From contig JAGOBT010000158.1 of the NCBI GenBank assembly GCA_017999135.1, positions 1 to 7,145 of the forward strand: a stretch of DNA of 7,145 nt, in the 5' to 3' direction. Positions 1-6,173 of this stretch are shown here, in pieces. How positions within the stretch are numbered: position 1 is the stretch's first letter; each line of letters begins with the position of its first letter. The DNA comes from Burkholderiaceae bacterium (GTDB lineage Bacteria; Pseudomonadota; Gammaproteobacteria; Burkholderiales; Burkholderiaceae_C). The notes under the pieces were generated by a model. The model ran no database searches and was not told the origin of the DNA. It was given only the letters and a program-made list of their open reading frames with translations. The translations under genes were made by a program, and so were the position numbers.

Positions 1-2
1 GC

Positions 3-3000
3 GGTGATGCCGAAGGCACGACCCGCCCGCTGTGGGACTGGCTGCTGGAACAGGCCACACCCGATGCCGGCGTGCTGCACGACGGCCACCGCCTGCGCCT
101 GGCCGAGCGCCTGCTGCTGGCCGGCCAACGCGATGCCTGCCTGCGCGTGCTGCGCGGGCTGGACCACCCCGAGGCCCAGGCCCTGCGCGCGGCGGTCGAC
201 ATCGCCGCCGGCCACCATGCCAGCGGCGTGCGCGCCTTCGAGCTGGCCTGGAAGGAGGCCGCCACCCTCAGCGGCAAGCGCAAGCTGCTGTTTGCCGAGC
301 CGACCAGCTGGGTCTACCTGATGGGGCTGATCGCCCAGCCCGACCCCGCGGCCTGGACCAAGGCGCGCAAGTTCGCCGCCGGCGAGGCCGGCAAGCGCGA
401 GGCCGACGCCTACAGCTTCTGGGGCGTGTGGCAGGAGGCCATCGACCAGCGCCTGGGTGACGCGCCGCGCAACCCGCGGCGGCTGCTGCTGCACGGCATG
501 GGCGGCACCCGTCTGCACGGCCTGCAACAGCTCAGCCACTGGTTGCTGGGTGCCTGGCTGGGCCATGTGCCAGGCCAACCGCCGCAATGCGAGGCCGCAG
601 CACGCGCGCTGTCGCAAGGCTACGAGCAGGCCGGCCTGCCCTGGCTGGCAATGCTGACGCGGCGCAGCGCCGCGCTGCTGCTGGGCCAGCCGCCGGCACC
701 CGAGGATGCGGCGCAGCCGTTCCCGATCGGCGCGCCCACCGACCGCTGGCGCGAGGCGCTGAACGCCATCGTCGCGCTGGGCCCGGTGGGTGGCGGCACG
801 GCAGCGCCGGGGCCCGACGCCCCTGCCGACCGGCTGATCTGGACGGTGCTGACCGATGCCCACGGCCGCGTGCGCCGCATCGAGCCACTGGAGCAGAAGG
901 CCGGCGCCCGCGGCCTGGGCAAGCCCAAGCCGGCGTCGCTGGCCGCGCTGGCCAAGCGCACCGACCTGCCCGCGCACGACGCCGCCGTGCTGCGCGCGGT
1001 CAAGAAGCTGCCCTACGGCGGCCGCCTCACGCTGGACAAGACCCAGGCGGTGCAGGCGCTGGTGCGCCACCCGCAGGTGGCCTGGGCCGACGCACCGCTG
1101 CAGCGGGTGGAGGTGACCGAAGGCCTGCCGCAGCTGGAGGTGCTGACCCGCGGCGACCACCTGCAGTTCAAGGTGCTGGACCCGATCCGCCCCGACGACG
1201 CGGCACCCGTGGACGAGATCGACGACGACGACGAGGACGACACCTGGACCCGCAGCCGCCGCAGCGGCGAGGCCGGCAAGCCCGCCGTGCTGCTGCTGCG
1301 CGACGGCCCCGAGCAGGCCCGCCTGGTGCGGGTGACGCCGGCGCAGCTGCGGGTGGCCGAGCTGGTCAGCCAGGGCTGGCAGGTGCCGGTGGCCGCGCGC
1401 GCCGAGCTGGAATCGGCCCTGCGCGTGCTGGGCACGCACTTCCAGCTGGCCAGCGACGCCGACGCCGGCCACGAGGTGCCGGCCAGCGCCGTGCTGCGCG
1501 CCGAACTGACGCCGCAGGGCGATGGCCTGGCGCTGCGGCTGGTGGCCGCGCCCTTCGGCGACTTCGGCCCGCGCCAGGCGCCCGGCCTGGGCCGCGAGCG
1601 CGTGACCACGGTGCACCAGGGCATCACCCTGTCGACCAAGCGCGACCTGGCCACCGAGCGGGGGCACCAGCAGACGCTGCTGGACGCCGTCGACTGGCTG
1701 GACGAAGGCGCCCACGCCTGGACACTGGACGACCCCGAACAGGCGCTGGCCGTGGTGGAAGCCCTGGCCGGCCTGGGCGACACCATCGTCAGCGAATGGC
1801 CCAAGGGCAAGCCGATGCGGGTGCGCAGCGTGGCCGCGTCGCAGCTGACGCTGCAGGTCAAAAGCCAGGGCGACTGGCTGCAGCTGGACGGCAGCCTGGC
1901 CCTGGACGGGGTCAACGGTGGCGAGGTGCTGCGCCTGAAGCAGCTGCTGGAACTGGTGGCCCTGGGCAAGCGCCGCTATGTGGCGCTGGGCGATGGCGAC
2001 TTCCTGGCGCTGGGCGACACCCTGCGCCAGCAGCTGGCCGACCTGCGCGCCATCAGCACGCCCCAGGGCGACCAGCAGCGCGTGGCCGCGCTGGCGGCGA
2101 TGGCCTGGAGCGCCCAGGCCGGCGCGCCGGCGCTGGACGGCGACACCGCCTGGCAGCAGCGCTGCGAGGCCTGGGCCGCGGCGCAGGCCAAGACCTACCC
2201 CGTGCCCGCGGGCCTGGCCGCCGAGCTGCGCGACTACCAGGCCGGCGGCTGGCTGTGGCTGATGCGGCTGGCCGCCAGCGGCTTCGGCGCGGTGCTGGCC
2301 GACGACATGGGCCTGGGCAAGACGCTGCAGACCCTGGCCCTGCTGCTGGCGCGCAGCGCCGGCGGGCCGGCCCTGGTGGTGGCGCCCACCTCGGTCTGCG
2401 GCAACTGGCTGGCCGAGGCGGCACGCTTCGCGCCCGGGCTGCAGGTGGAGATGTATGGCGACACGGCGCTGGCCGCCGAACCCGAGGACGACGGCGATGC
2501 CGCGCCGGCCGATGACGGCGCGCCCGCCGACAGTGCCCGCCAGGCCGCCCGCCGCAAGCAGGTGCAGGCCCTGGGCCCGGGCCAGGTGCTGGTGTGCAGC
2601 TACGGCCTGCTGCAGCTGGATGGCGACATCCTGACAGGCCGGCCCTGGCACACGGCCGTGCTGGACGAGGCGCAGGCCATCAAGAACGCCGGCACCCGCC
2701 GCGCCCGCGCCGCGCAGGCGCTGGCGGCCGACTTCAAGCTGGCGCTGACCGGCACGCCGGTGGAAAATCGCCTGGGCGAGCTGTGGTCCATCATGGCCTT
2801 TGCCAACCCGGGGCTGCTGGGCAGTGCCGAGCAGTTCAACACCCGCTTCGCCGGCCCGATCGAGCGGGACGGCGACGCCCAGGCCAGCCGCCGGCTGCGC
2901 CGCCTGGTGTCGCCGTTTTTGCTGCGCCGCACCAAGGCCGAAGTGCTGGCCGACCTGCCGCCGCGCACCGAGATCGTGCACGAGGTGGTGCCCGGCACCC

Positions 3001-3701
3001 GGGAGCGTGCACTGCTGGAAGCCCTGCGCCAGCAGGCCGAAGAGAGCGTGGCCCAGGCGATGGAAGGTGGCGGGGGTGGTGCCACGGCGGGCCAGGCGCA
3101 AATGCACATCCTGGCGGCGCTGACCAAGCTGCGCCGCGCCGCCTGCGACCCGCGCCTGGTGGCACCCGAACTGGGCCTGGTCGGCGCCAAGGTGCAGGAG
3201 TTCGAGCGCCTGGCGCTGGAATTGGTGGCCGGCCGCCACAAGGCGCTGGTGTTCAGCCAGTTCACCGACTTCCTGGCGCTGCTGCGCGACCGGCTGGACG
3301 CCGCCGGCCTGCGCTACCAGTACCTGGACGGCAGCACCCCGGCGGCGCAGCGCACCCAGCGGGTGGCGGCCTTCCAGGGCGGCGAGGGTGACTTCTTCCT
3401 GATCAGCCTGAAGGCCGGCGGCTTCGGCCTGAATCTGACCATGGCCGACTACGTGATCATCGCCGACCCCTGGTGGAACCCGGCCGCCGAAGACCAGGCC
3501 AGCGGCCGCGCCCACCGCATCGGCCAGCAGCGGCCGGTCACCGTGTACCGGCTGGTGACGCAGGGCTCGATCGAAGACCGCATCGTGCAGCTGCACCACC
3601 ACAAGCGCGCGCTGGCCGACGGCGTGCTGGCCGGCGGTGAGGGCGACAGCACCGGCGCGGTGATGGACGCGGCGCAGATGCTGGCGCTGCTGCGGGGTTG
3701 A
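3..3701 (+). CDS. SNF2-family DEAD/DEAH-box helicase-like ATPase, 5' end missing
   Basis: C-terminal 1232 residues of a Swi2/Snf2-type ATPase; residue 1 here is the codon at base 3. The frame is open to the left edge, so the GTG at 72 is not a convincing start and the true start is outside the window. Helicase motifs are in order: Walker A DDMGLGKT (767-774), APTSVCGNW just after it, DEAQ box (888-891), LTGTPVEN (TGTP at 916-919), then the C-terminal RecA lobe with KALVFSQFTDF (from 1080), LKAGGFGLNL, DPWWNP and the arginine-finger motif SGRAHRIGQQ (from 1167). The ~740 residues before the ATPase are helical-looking and Leu/Ala-rich, with an acidic run at about 404-413; I assign them no domain. 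A second acidic linker lies between Walker A and DEAQ. The family are ATP-driven DNA translocases that remodel protein-nucleic acid complexes; bacterial members are mostly of unknown target, RapA being the best known. It ends in TGA. No operon link to the next gene is evident. Family assignment is firm; cellular role is unknown. Confidence 0.95.
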   Translation, partial: GDAEGTTRPLWDWLLEQATPDAGVLHDGHRLRLAERLLLAGQRDACLRVLRGLDHPEAQALRAAVDIAAGHHASGVRAFELAWKEAATLSGKRKLLFAEPTSWVYLMGLIAQPDPAAWTKARKFAAGEAGKREADAYSFWGVWQEAIDQRLGDAPRNPRRLLLHGMGGTRLHGLQQLSHWLLGAWLGHVPGQPPQCEAAARALSQGYEQAGLPWLAMLTRRSAALLLGQPPAPEDAAQPFPIGAPTDRWREALNAIVALGPVGGGTAAPGPDAPADRLIWTVLTDAHGRVRRIEPLEQKAGARGLGKPKPASLAALAKRTDLPAHDAAVLRAVKKLPYGGRLTLDKTQAVQALVRHPQVAWADAPLQRVEVTEGLPQLEVLTRGDHLQFKVLDPIRPDDAAPVDEIDDDDEDDTWTRSRRSGEAGKPAVLLLRDGPEQARLVRVTPAQLRVAELVSQGWQVPVAARAELESALRVLGTHFQLASDADAGHEVPASAVLRAELTPQGDGLALRLVAAPFGDFGPRQAPGLGRERVTTVHQGITLSTKRDLATERGHQQTLLDAVDWLDEGAHAWTLDDPEQALAVVEALAGLGDTIVSEWPKGKPMRVRSVAASQLTLQVKSQGDWLQLDGSLALDGVNGGEVLRLKQLLELVALGKRRYVALGDGDFLALGDTLRQQLADLRAISTPQGDQQRVAALAAMAWSAQAGAPALDGDTAWQQRCEAWAAAQAKTYPVPAGLAAELRDYQAGGWLWLMRLAASGFGAVLADDMGLGKTLQTLALLLARSAGGPALVVAPTSVCGNWLAEAARFAPGLQVEMYGDTALAAEPEDDGDAAPADDGAPADSARQAARRKQVQALGPGQVLVCSYGLLQLDGDILTGRPWHTAVLDEAQAIKNAGTRRARAAQALAADFKLALTGTPVENRLGELWSIMAFANPGLLGSAEQFNTRFAGPIERDGDAQASRRLRRLVSPFLLRRTKAEVLADLPPRTEIVHEVVPGTRERALLEALRQQAEESVAQAMEGGGGGATAGQAQMHILAALTKLRRAACDPRLVAPELGLVGAKVQEFERLALELVAGRHKALVFSQFTDFLALLRDRLDAAGLRYQYLDGSTPAAQRTQRVAAFQGGEGDFFLISLKAGGFGLNLTMADYVIIADPWWNPAAEDQASGRAHRIGQQRPVTVYRLVTQGSIEDRIVQLHHHKRALADGVLAGGEGDSTGAVMDAAQMLALLRG

Positions 3702-3744
3702 GGGGCGGCGGCGGGACGTTTGGTTCGTTGGTGGTGGGTGGTTG

Positions 3745-3754
3745 GCCGTCTTTG
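3745..3754 (+). repeat. Left copy of 10-bp direct repeat (possible target-site duplication)
   Basis: GCCGTCTTTG occurs here and again, identical and in the same orientation, at 4208-4217. The two copies sit right at the outer tips of the inverted repeat. Because they are direct while everything inside is inverted, a target-site duplication is the simplest reading. A chance match in skewed, G/C-rich DNA is not excluded. Confidence 0.5.
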
Positions 3755-3757
3755 GAC

Positions 3758-3931
3758 TGCGGACGTGCGGCGACCGGGGCGGCGAGGCCGAGGCCGCGGG
3801 ACTGTTCAGAACTTGGCGCGCGAACACACGGCGGACCACCCTGACAGGCGTGAGATGGCCGCCGCGCCTCGCGCACCAAGCCCTGCCCAGCCCCACGACC
3901 CCGACCTCGCGATCCACCGGCTGCGGACTGC
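3758..3931 (+). repeat. Left arm of long imperfect inverted repeat
   Basis: It pairs with 4044-4206. By hand alignment two blocks stand out: 3791-3830 matches the reverse complement of 4142-4181 at 34 of 40 positions, and 3860-3902 matches that of 4071-4113 at 39 of 43. Perfect cores include CGCGAACACACG (3819-3830), CGCCGCGCCTCGCG (3860-3873), CCCCACGACCCC (3891-3902) and CTGCGGACTGC (3921-3931). The ~29 bases between the blocks are poorly conserved. The arm also has its own inverted pair, 3807-3823 with 3869-3885 (14 of 17 match). Confidence 0.85.
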
Positions 3932-4008
3932 ATGGACGCACTGGACAGTGCCGCCCAAGGGCACCCAAACGGAGAGGGCGGGGACCTGCCACCGCAGCGC
4001 GCAATGGC

Positions 4009-4060
4009 TCGCAGCAACTCGCAGCAACTCGCAGCAACTGGCAGCAGTCCGCAGCAGGTG
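4009..4060 (+). repeat. 10-bp tandem repeat array
   Basis: Three perfect consecutive copies of TCGCAGCAAC start at 4009, 4019 and 4029, followed by two diverged units (from 4039 and 4049) that keep GCAGCA. The period, about one DNA helical turn, puts each GCAGCA on the same face. The array lies between the inverted arms, its diverged right end forming part of the right arm. There are no spacers, so it is not CRISPR, and it lies in no gene. Confidence 0.85.
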
Positions 4061-4206
4061 GCGCAAGGACGGGGTCGTGGGGCCGGGCGGGGCTTGGCAC
4101 GCGAGGCGCGGCGCCGGTCCATCGCCGGCGGTGACCTGCGACGTGTGTTCGCGTGCCAAGCCCTGAACGGCCCCGCGGCCGCGGCCTTGCCGTGGCACTG
4201 ACCGCA
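4044..4206 (-). repeat. Right arm of long imperfect inverted repeat
   Basis: This is the partner of 3758-3931. Nine of the ten mismatches in the two conserved blocks are transitions, as expected of two once-identical arms that drifted apart. The inner end overlaps the last two units of the 10-bp tandem array. Confidence 0.85.
4090..4163. repeat. Perfect 15-bp stem-loop inside the right arm
   Basis: GGGCTTGGCACGCGA at 4090-4104 is the exact reverse complement of 4149-4163. The 44-base interval holds a second hairpin, CGCCGG (4112-4117) with CCGGCG (4125-4130) around a 7-base loop. The left arm has the weaker counterpart at 3807-3885. The structure could form in RNA or as a DNA cruciform. No T-run follows, so it is not a standard intrinsic terminator. 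Confidence 0.75.
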
Positions 4207-4207
4207 T

Positions 4208-4217
4208 GCCGTCTTTG
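4208..4217 (+). repeat. Right copy of 10-bp direct repeat (possible target-site duplication)
   Basis: Identical to the copy at 3745-3754. It follows directly on the right tip of the inverted repeat (CCGCA at 4202-4206). Removing one copy plus the inner segment would join the TGG-rich left flank to AGCAACCTGCC, a plausible uninterrupted intergenic sequence. Confidence 0.5.
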
Positions 4218-4225
4218 AGCAACCT

Positions 4226-4268
4226 GCCAACGCCACCAGCACCACCACCGCCACCACCATCGCCAACT
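4226..4268 (+). repeat. ACC/CCA-rich low-complexity tract
   Basis: The tract is made of repeated CCA/ACC triplets and begins and ends with GCCAAC. The left flank of the element (about 3721-3745) is TGG/GGT-rich and therefore roughly complementary to it, so the potential pairing extends beyond the putative target duplications. If translated from ATG 4206 it would give a Pro-rich, non-conserved leader, which argues against that start. Confidence 0.6.
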
Positions 4269-4300
4269 GCCTGGCACGCCGCATGCATGCACACCTACAG

Positions 4301-4307
4301 GTATACA
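4301..4307 (+). promoter_or_regulatory. Possible -10 element / regulator half-palindrome before atzF
   Basis: GTATAC (4301-4306) and the overlapping TATACA (4302-4307) lie in the most AT-rich patch of the gap, about 16-21 bases before the atzF ATG. TATACA resembles a sigma-70 -10 hexamer, but no -35-like hexamer is seen about 17 bases upstream, so an activator might be needed. On the other strand TTGTATACC resembles sites of GntR-family repressors, which are common beside such catabolic operons; the flanks do not complete the palindrome. A perfect 10-bp palindrome GCATGCATGC lies just upstream (4281-4290). All of this is suggestive only. Confidence 0.3.
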
Positions 4308-4322
4308 AGAACGTGCACCAAC

Positions 4323-6146
4323 ATGCAGCCTGCCGAGTCCCAGCTTCTCACCATCGCCGATTGGCAGCAGGCCGTGCGCGATGGCGCGGACTGGCGTGCG
4401 CTGCTGCAGGCCCGGTTGGCCCGCATCACCGGCCCCGGCGCAGCGCCGCATGCCTGGATCCACCACAGCAGCCCCGCCCGCCTGGACAAGCGCCTGCGGC
4501 AGCTGGACAGCCTGGCCGCCGCCACACCCGACCGCGCCGCGCTGCTGGCGGCGTTTCCGCTGTTTGGCGTGCCCTTCGCGGTGAAGGACAACATCGACGT
4601 GGGCGGCATGGACACCACCGCCGCCTGCCCCGCCTGGGCGCGCCCGGCCGAGACCAGCGCCACCGTGGTGCAGAAGCTGACCGATGCCGGTGCGGTGCTG
4701 CTGGGAAAGACCAACCTCGACCAGTTCGCCACCGGCCTGGTGGGCACCCGCTCGCCCTAAGGCGCGCCGGCGTCCACCTGGGCGGCTGACCGGGTCAGCG
4801 GCGGGTCCAGCTCGGGCTCGTCGGTGGTGGTGGCACGCGGCGACGTGGCCTTTGCACTGGGCACCGACACCGCCGGCTCGGGCCGCGTGCCGGCCGGCTT
4901 CAACCACCTGGTGGGGCTGAAGCCCACGCCGGGGCGTGTCAGCACCACCGGGGTGCTGCCGGCCTGCCGCAGTCTGGACTGCGTGTCGGTCTTTGCGCTG
5001 ACGGTCGAAGACGCCGCCACCGTGCTGGCGGTGATGGAAGGCGCCGACGAGGCCGACGACTACAGCCACTTCCAGCCCGGCCTGGCGGCCCTGCCGGCAC
5101 GGCTGCGCGTGGGCGTGCCACGCACCCCGGTGCTGGATGCCGACCAGGGCTATCCCGCCGCCTGGAAGCTGGCCCTGCAGCAACTGCGCGCGCTGGGCGC
5201 CGACATCGTGGAGCTGGACTTCGAGCCGCTGCACCAGGTGGCACGCCTGCTGTACAGCGGCCCCTGGGTGGCCGAACGCTACGCCGTGGTGCAGCGCCTG
5301 ATCGACAGCCAGCCCGCCAGGCTGGACCCCACCGTGGCCACGGTGATCGGCGCGGCGCGCGGCTTCAGCGCCGTCGACACCTTCCGCGCACAGTACACCC
5401 TGCGCCACCACCAGGCCCAGGCTGCCCTGCTGTGGGCCCAGGTGGATGTGCTGCTGGTGCCCACCGCGCCCCGCCACCCCAGCTTCGACGAGGTGCGCGC
5501 CGACCCGGTGGGCGCCAACGCCCTGCTGGGCACGTACACCAATTTCGTCAACCTGCTGGGCTGGTGCGCGCTGGCGCTGCCGGCCTGCACCACCGCCAGC
5601 GGCCTGCCGTTCGGCGTGACCTTCATCGCCCCGGGCGGGCACGACGCCGCCCTGGCCGGCCTGGGCCAGCGCTGGCAGGCGCAGTGTGGCCAGGTGCTGG
5701 GCGCCACCGGCCGGCCCTGGGCCCCGCCGCCGCCGGCAGCGGCCTGGCCGGCCTCCCGGCCCACGATGCCGCTGGCGGTGGTGGGCGCGCACCTCAGCGG
5801 CCTGCCGCTGAACTGGCAGCTCACCGAGCGCGGTGCCACCCTGCGCGGCGCCACCCAGACCGCACCGCTCTACAAGCTGTTTGAGCTGCCCGGCACCCAG
5901 CCGCGCAAGCCCGGCCTGCTGCGCTGCGGCCCAGGTGGCCACGCCATCGCGCTGGAGATGTGGGACATGCCGACCGACCAGGTCGGCAGTTTCCTGGCAC
6001 TGATCCCCCAGCCGCTGGGCCTGGGCACGCTGACGCTGGCCGACGGCAGCAGCGTGCACGGCTTTCTGTGTGAACCCGCGGCGCTGGACGGCGCGCGCGA
6101 CATCAGCAGCACCGGCGGCTGGCGCGCCCACCTGGCCACCACCTGA
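4323..6146 (+). pseudogene. atzF: Allophanate hydrolase with one in-frame stop codon
   Basis: Allophanate hydrolase (amidase-signature family, cytoplasmic) splits allophanate, from urea carboxylase or biuret hydrolase, into ammonia and CO2. Counting the stop as a residue, the product is 607 aa, close to the ~605 aa of characterised AtzF. The amidase domain spans about residues 1-460, with catalytic Lys88 in FAVKDNID, cis-Ser162 in GGSSSGSS and nucleophile Ser186 in GTDTAGSGR. The Lys-Ser-Ser spacing (74 and 98) equals that of AtzF as I recall it (Lys91, Ser165, Ser189). The C-terminal domain from about 482 (VGAHLSGLPLNWQL, YKLFELPG, IPQPLGLGTLTLADG, HGFLCE) is the one specific to this enzyme, separating it from plain amidases. 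Codon 146 is TAA in GTRSP-stop-GAP, where relatives have Tyr. As read, translation stops before both serines, so the product would be inactive. ATG 4323 is chosen because it gives the family length; in-frame ATGs at 4206 and 4287 only add low-complexity residues. The ribosome binding site is weak (AAGAAC). The flaw could also be a sequencing error. Confidence 0.9.
4758..4760 (+). other. atzF: Premature TAA stop codon in atzF
   Basis: The codon falls in the motif GTRSP(Y)GAP, where Tyr is the usual residue, so one base change (TAC or TAT to TAA) explains it. The frame is the same on both sides and no other stop occurs before the natural TGA at 6144-6146. Confidence 0.9.
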
Positions 6147-6173
6147 TCTTCAACCCCTCGCCCACCCACCGCC

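Larger units (their letters stand above)
3755..4207. mobile_element. Candidate non-coding MITE/REPIN-like insertion with long inverted repeats
   Basis: The ~453-base segment is bounded by two imperfect inverted arms (about 3758-3931 and 4044-4206) and flanked immediately outside by an identical 10-mer, GCCGTCTTTG, in direct orientation. The arm tips share TGCGG (3758-3762, and 4202-4206 on the other strand). It has no transposase and no credible ORF, so any movement would need an enzyme acting in trans. What is seen is the repeat geometry. That it is a transposed element is inference. Alternatives are an intergenic structured element amplified some other way, or a locally evolved giant hairpin. 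I cannot name a described family. Confidence 0.5.
3702..4322. other. Gene-free, repeat-rich intergenic region
   Basis: This 621-base stretch separates the helicase stop from the chosen atzF start. Several frames stay open on both strands, but only because the DNA is GC-rich. Their translations are low-complexity (Arg/Ala/Pro/Ser), resemble no family I know, and overlap each other across the inverted repeat. From left to right it holds a TGG-rich stretch, the left arm of a long inverted repeat, a central spacer with a 10-bp tandem array, the right arm, an ACC-rich stretch, and a short AT-richer segment before atzF. No tRNA, no clear Rho-independent terminator (no stem followed by a T-run) and no CRISPR pattern were seen. 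Confidence 0.8.

Noticed and set aside
1013..1969. 318-codon antisense open frame
   Set aside because: Ser/Arg/Thr-rich translation opposite strongly conserved helicase sequence; a composition artefact.
587..2515. 642-codon + strand open frame inside the helicase gene
   Set aside because: It is an off-frame shadow of GC-rich coding DNA, nearly all Arg/Ala/Gly/Pro, with no recognisable motif.
72..3701. GTG at 72 as the start of the helicase gene
   Set aside because: The same frame is open to base 3 with normal coding sequence (residues such as RPLWDWLLEQ), so the gene simply continues left of the window.
4009..4060. CRISPR array
   Set aside because: Units are only 10 bp with no spacers between them, and no cas gene is near.
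3742..4134. Forward open frames in the intergenic region (3720-4166, 3742-4134, 3932-4201)
   Set aside because: They overlap one another, cross the inverted repeat and tandem array, and look like nothing conserved; they are translations of repeat DNA.
4090..4163. Integron attC site or Rho-independent terminator
   Set aside because: No GTTRRRY/RYYYAAC core pair or integrase is visible for attC, and no T-run follows the stem for a terminator.
3538..4308. Reverse-strand open frames over the intergenic region (3538-4308, 3806-4294)
   Set aside because: They run through the inverted repeat, and the longer one enters the helicase coding region; low-complexity Pro/Arg/Gly protein with no family resemblance.
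4206..4322. Upstream ATG at 4206 as the atzF start
   Set aside because: It falls at the very edge of the repeat element, adds a Pro-rich non-conserved 39 residues, and makes the protein longer than the family.
4758..4760. Recoding of the stop (selenocysteine, pyrrolysine or altered code)
   Set aside because: The codon is TAA, not TGA or TAG, and the expected residue is Tyr, so neither known recoding fits.
4824..6146. Second half of atzF as an independent gene starting at GTG 4824
   Set aside because: It is in the same frame as the first half, begins inside the amidase core just after the cis-Ser motif, and lacks the catalytic Lys and cis-Ser.
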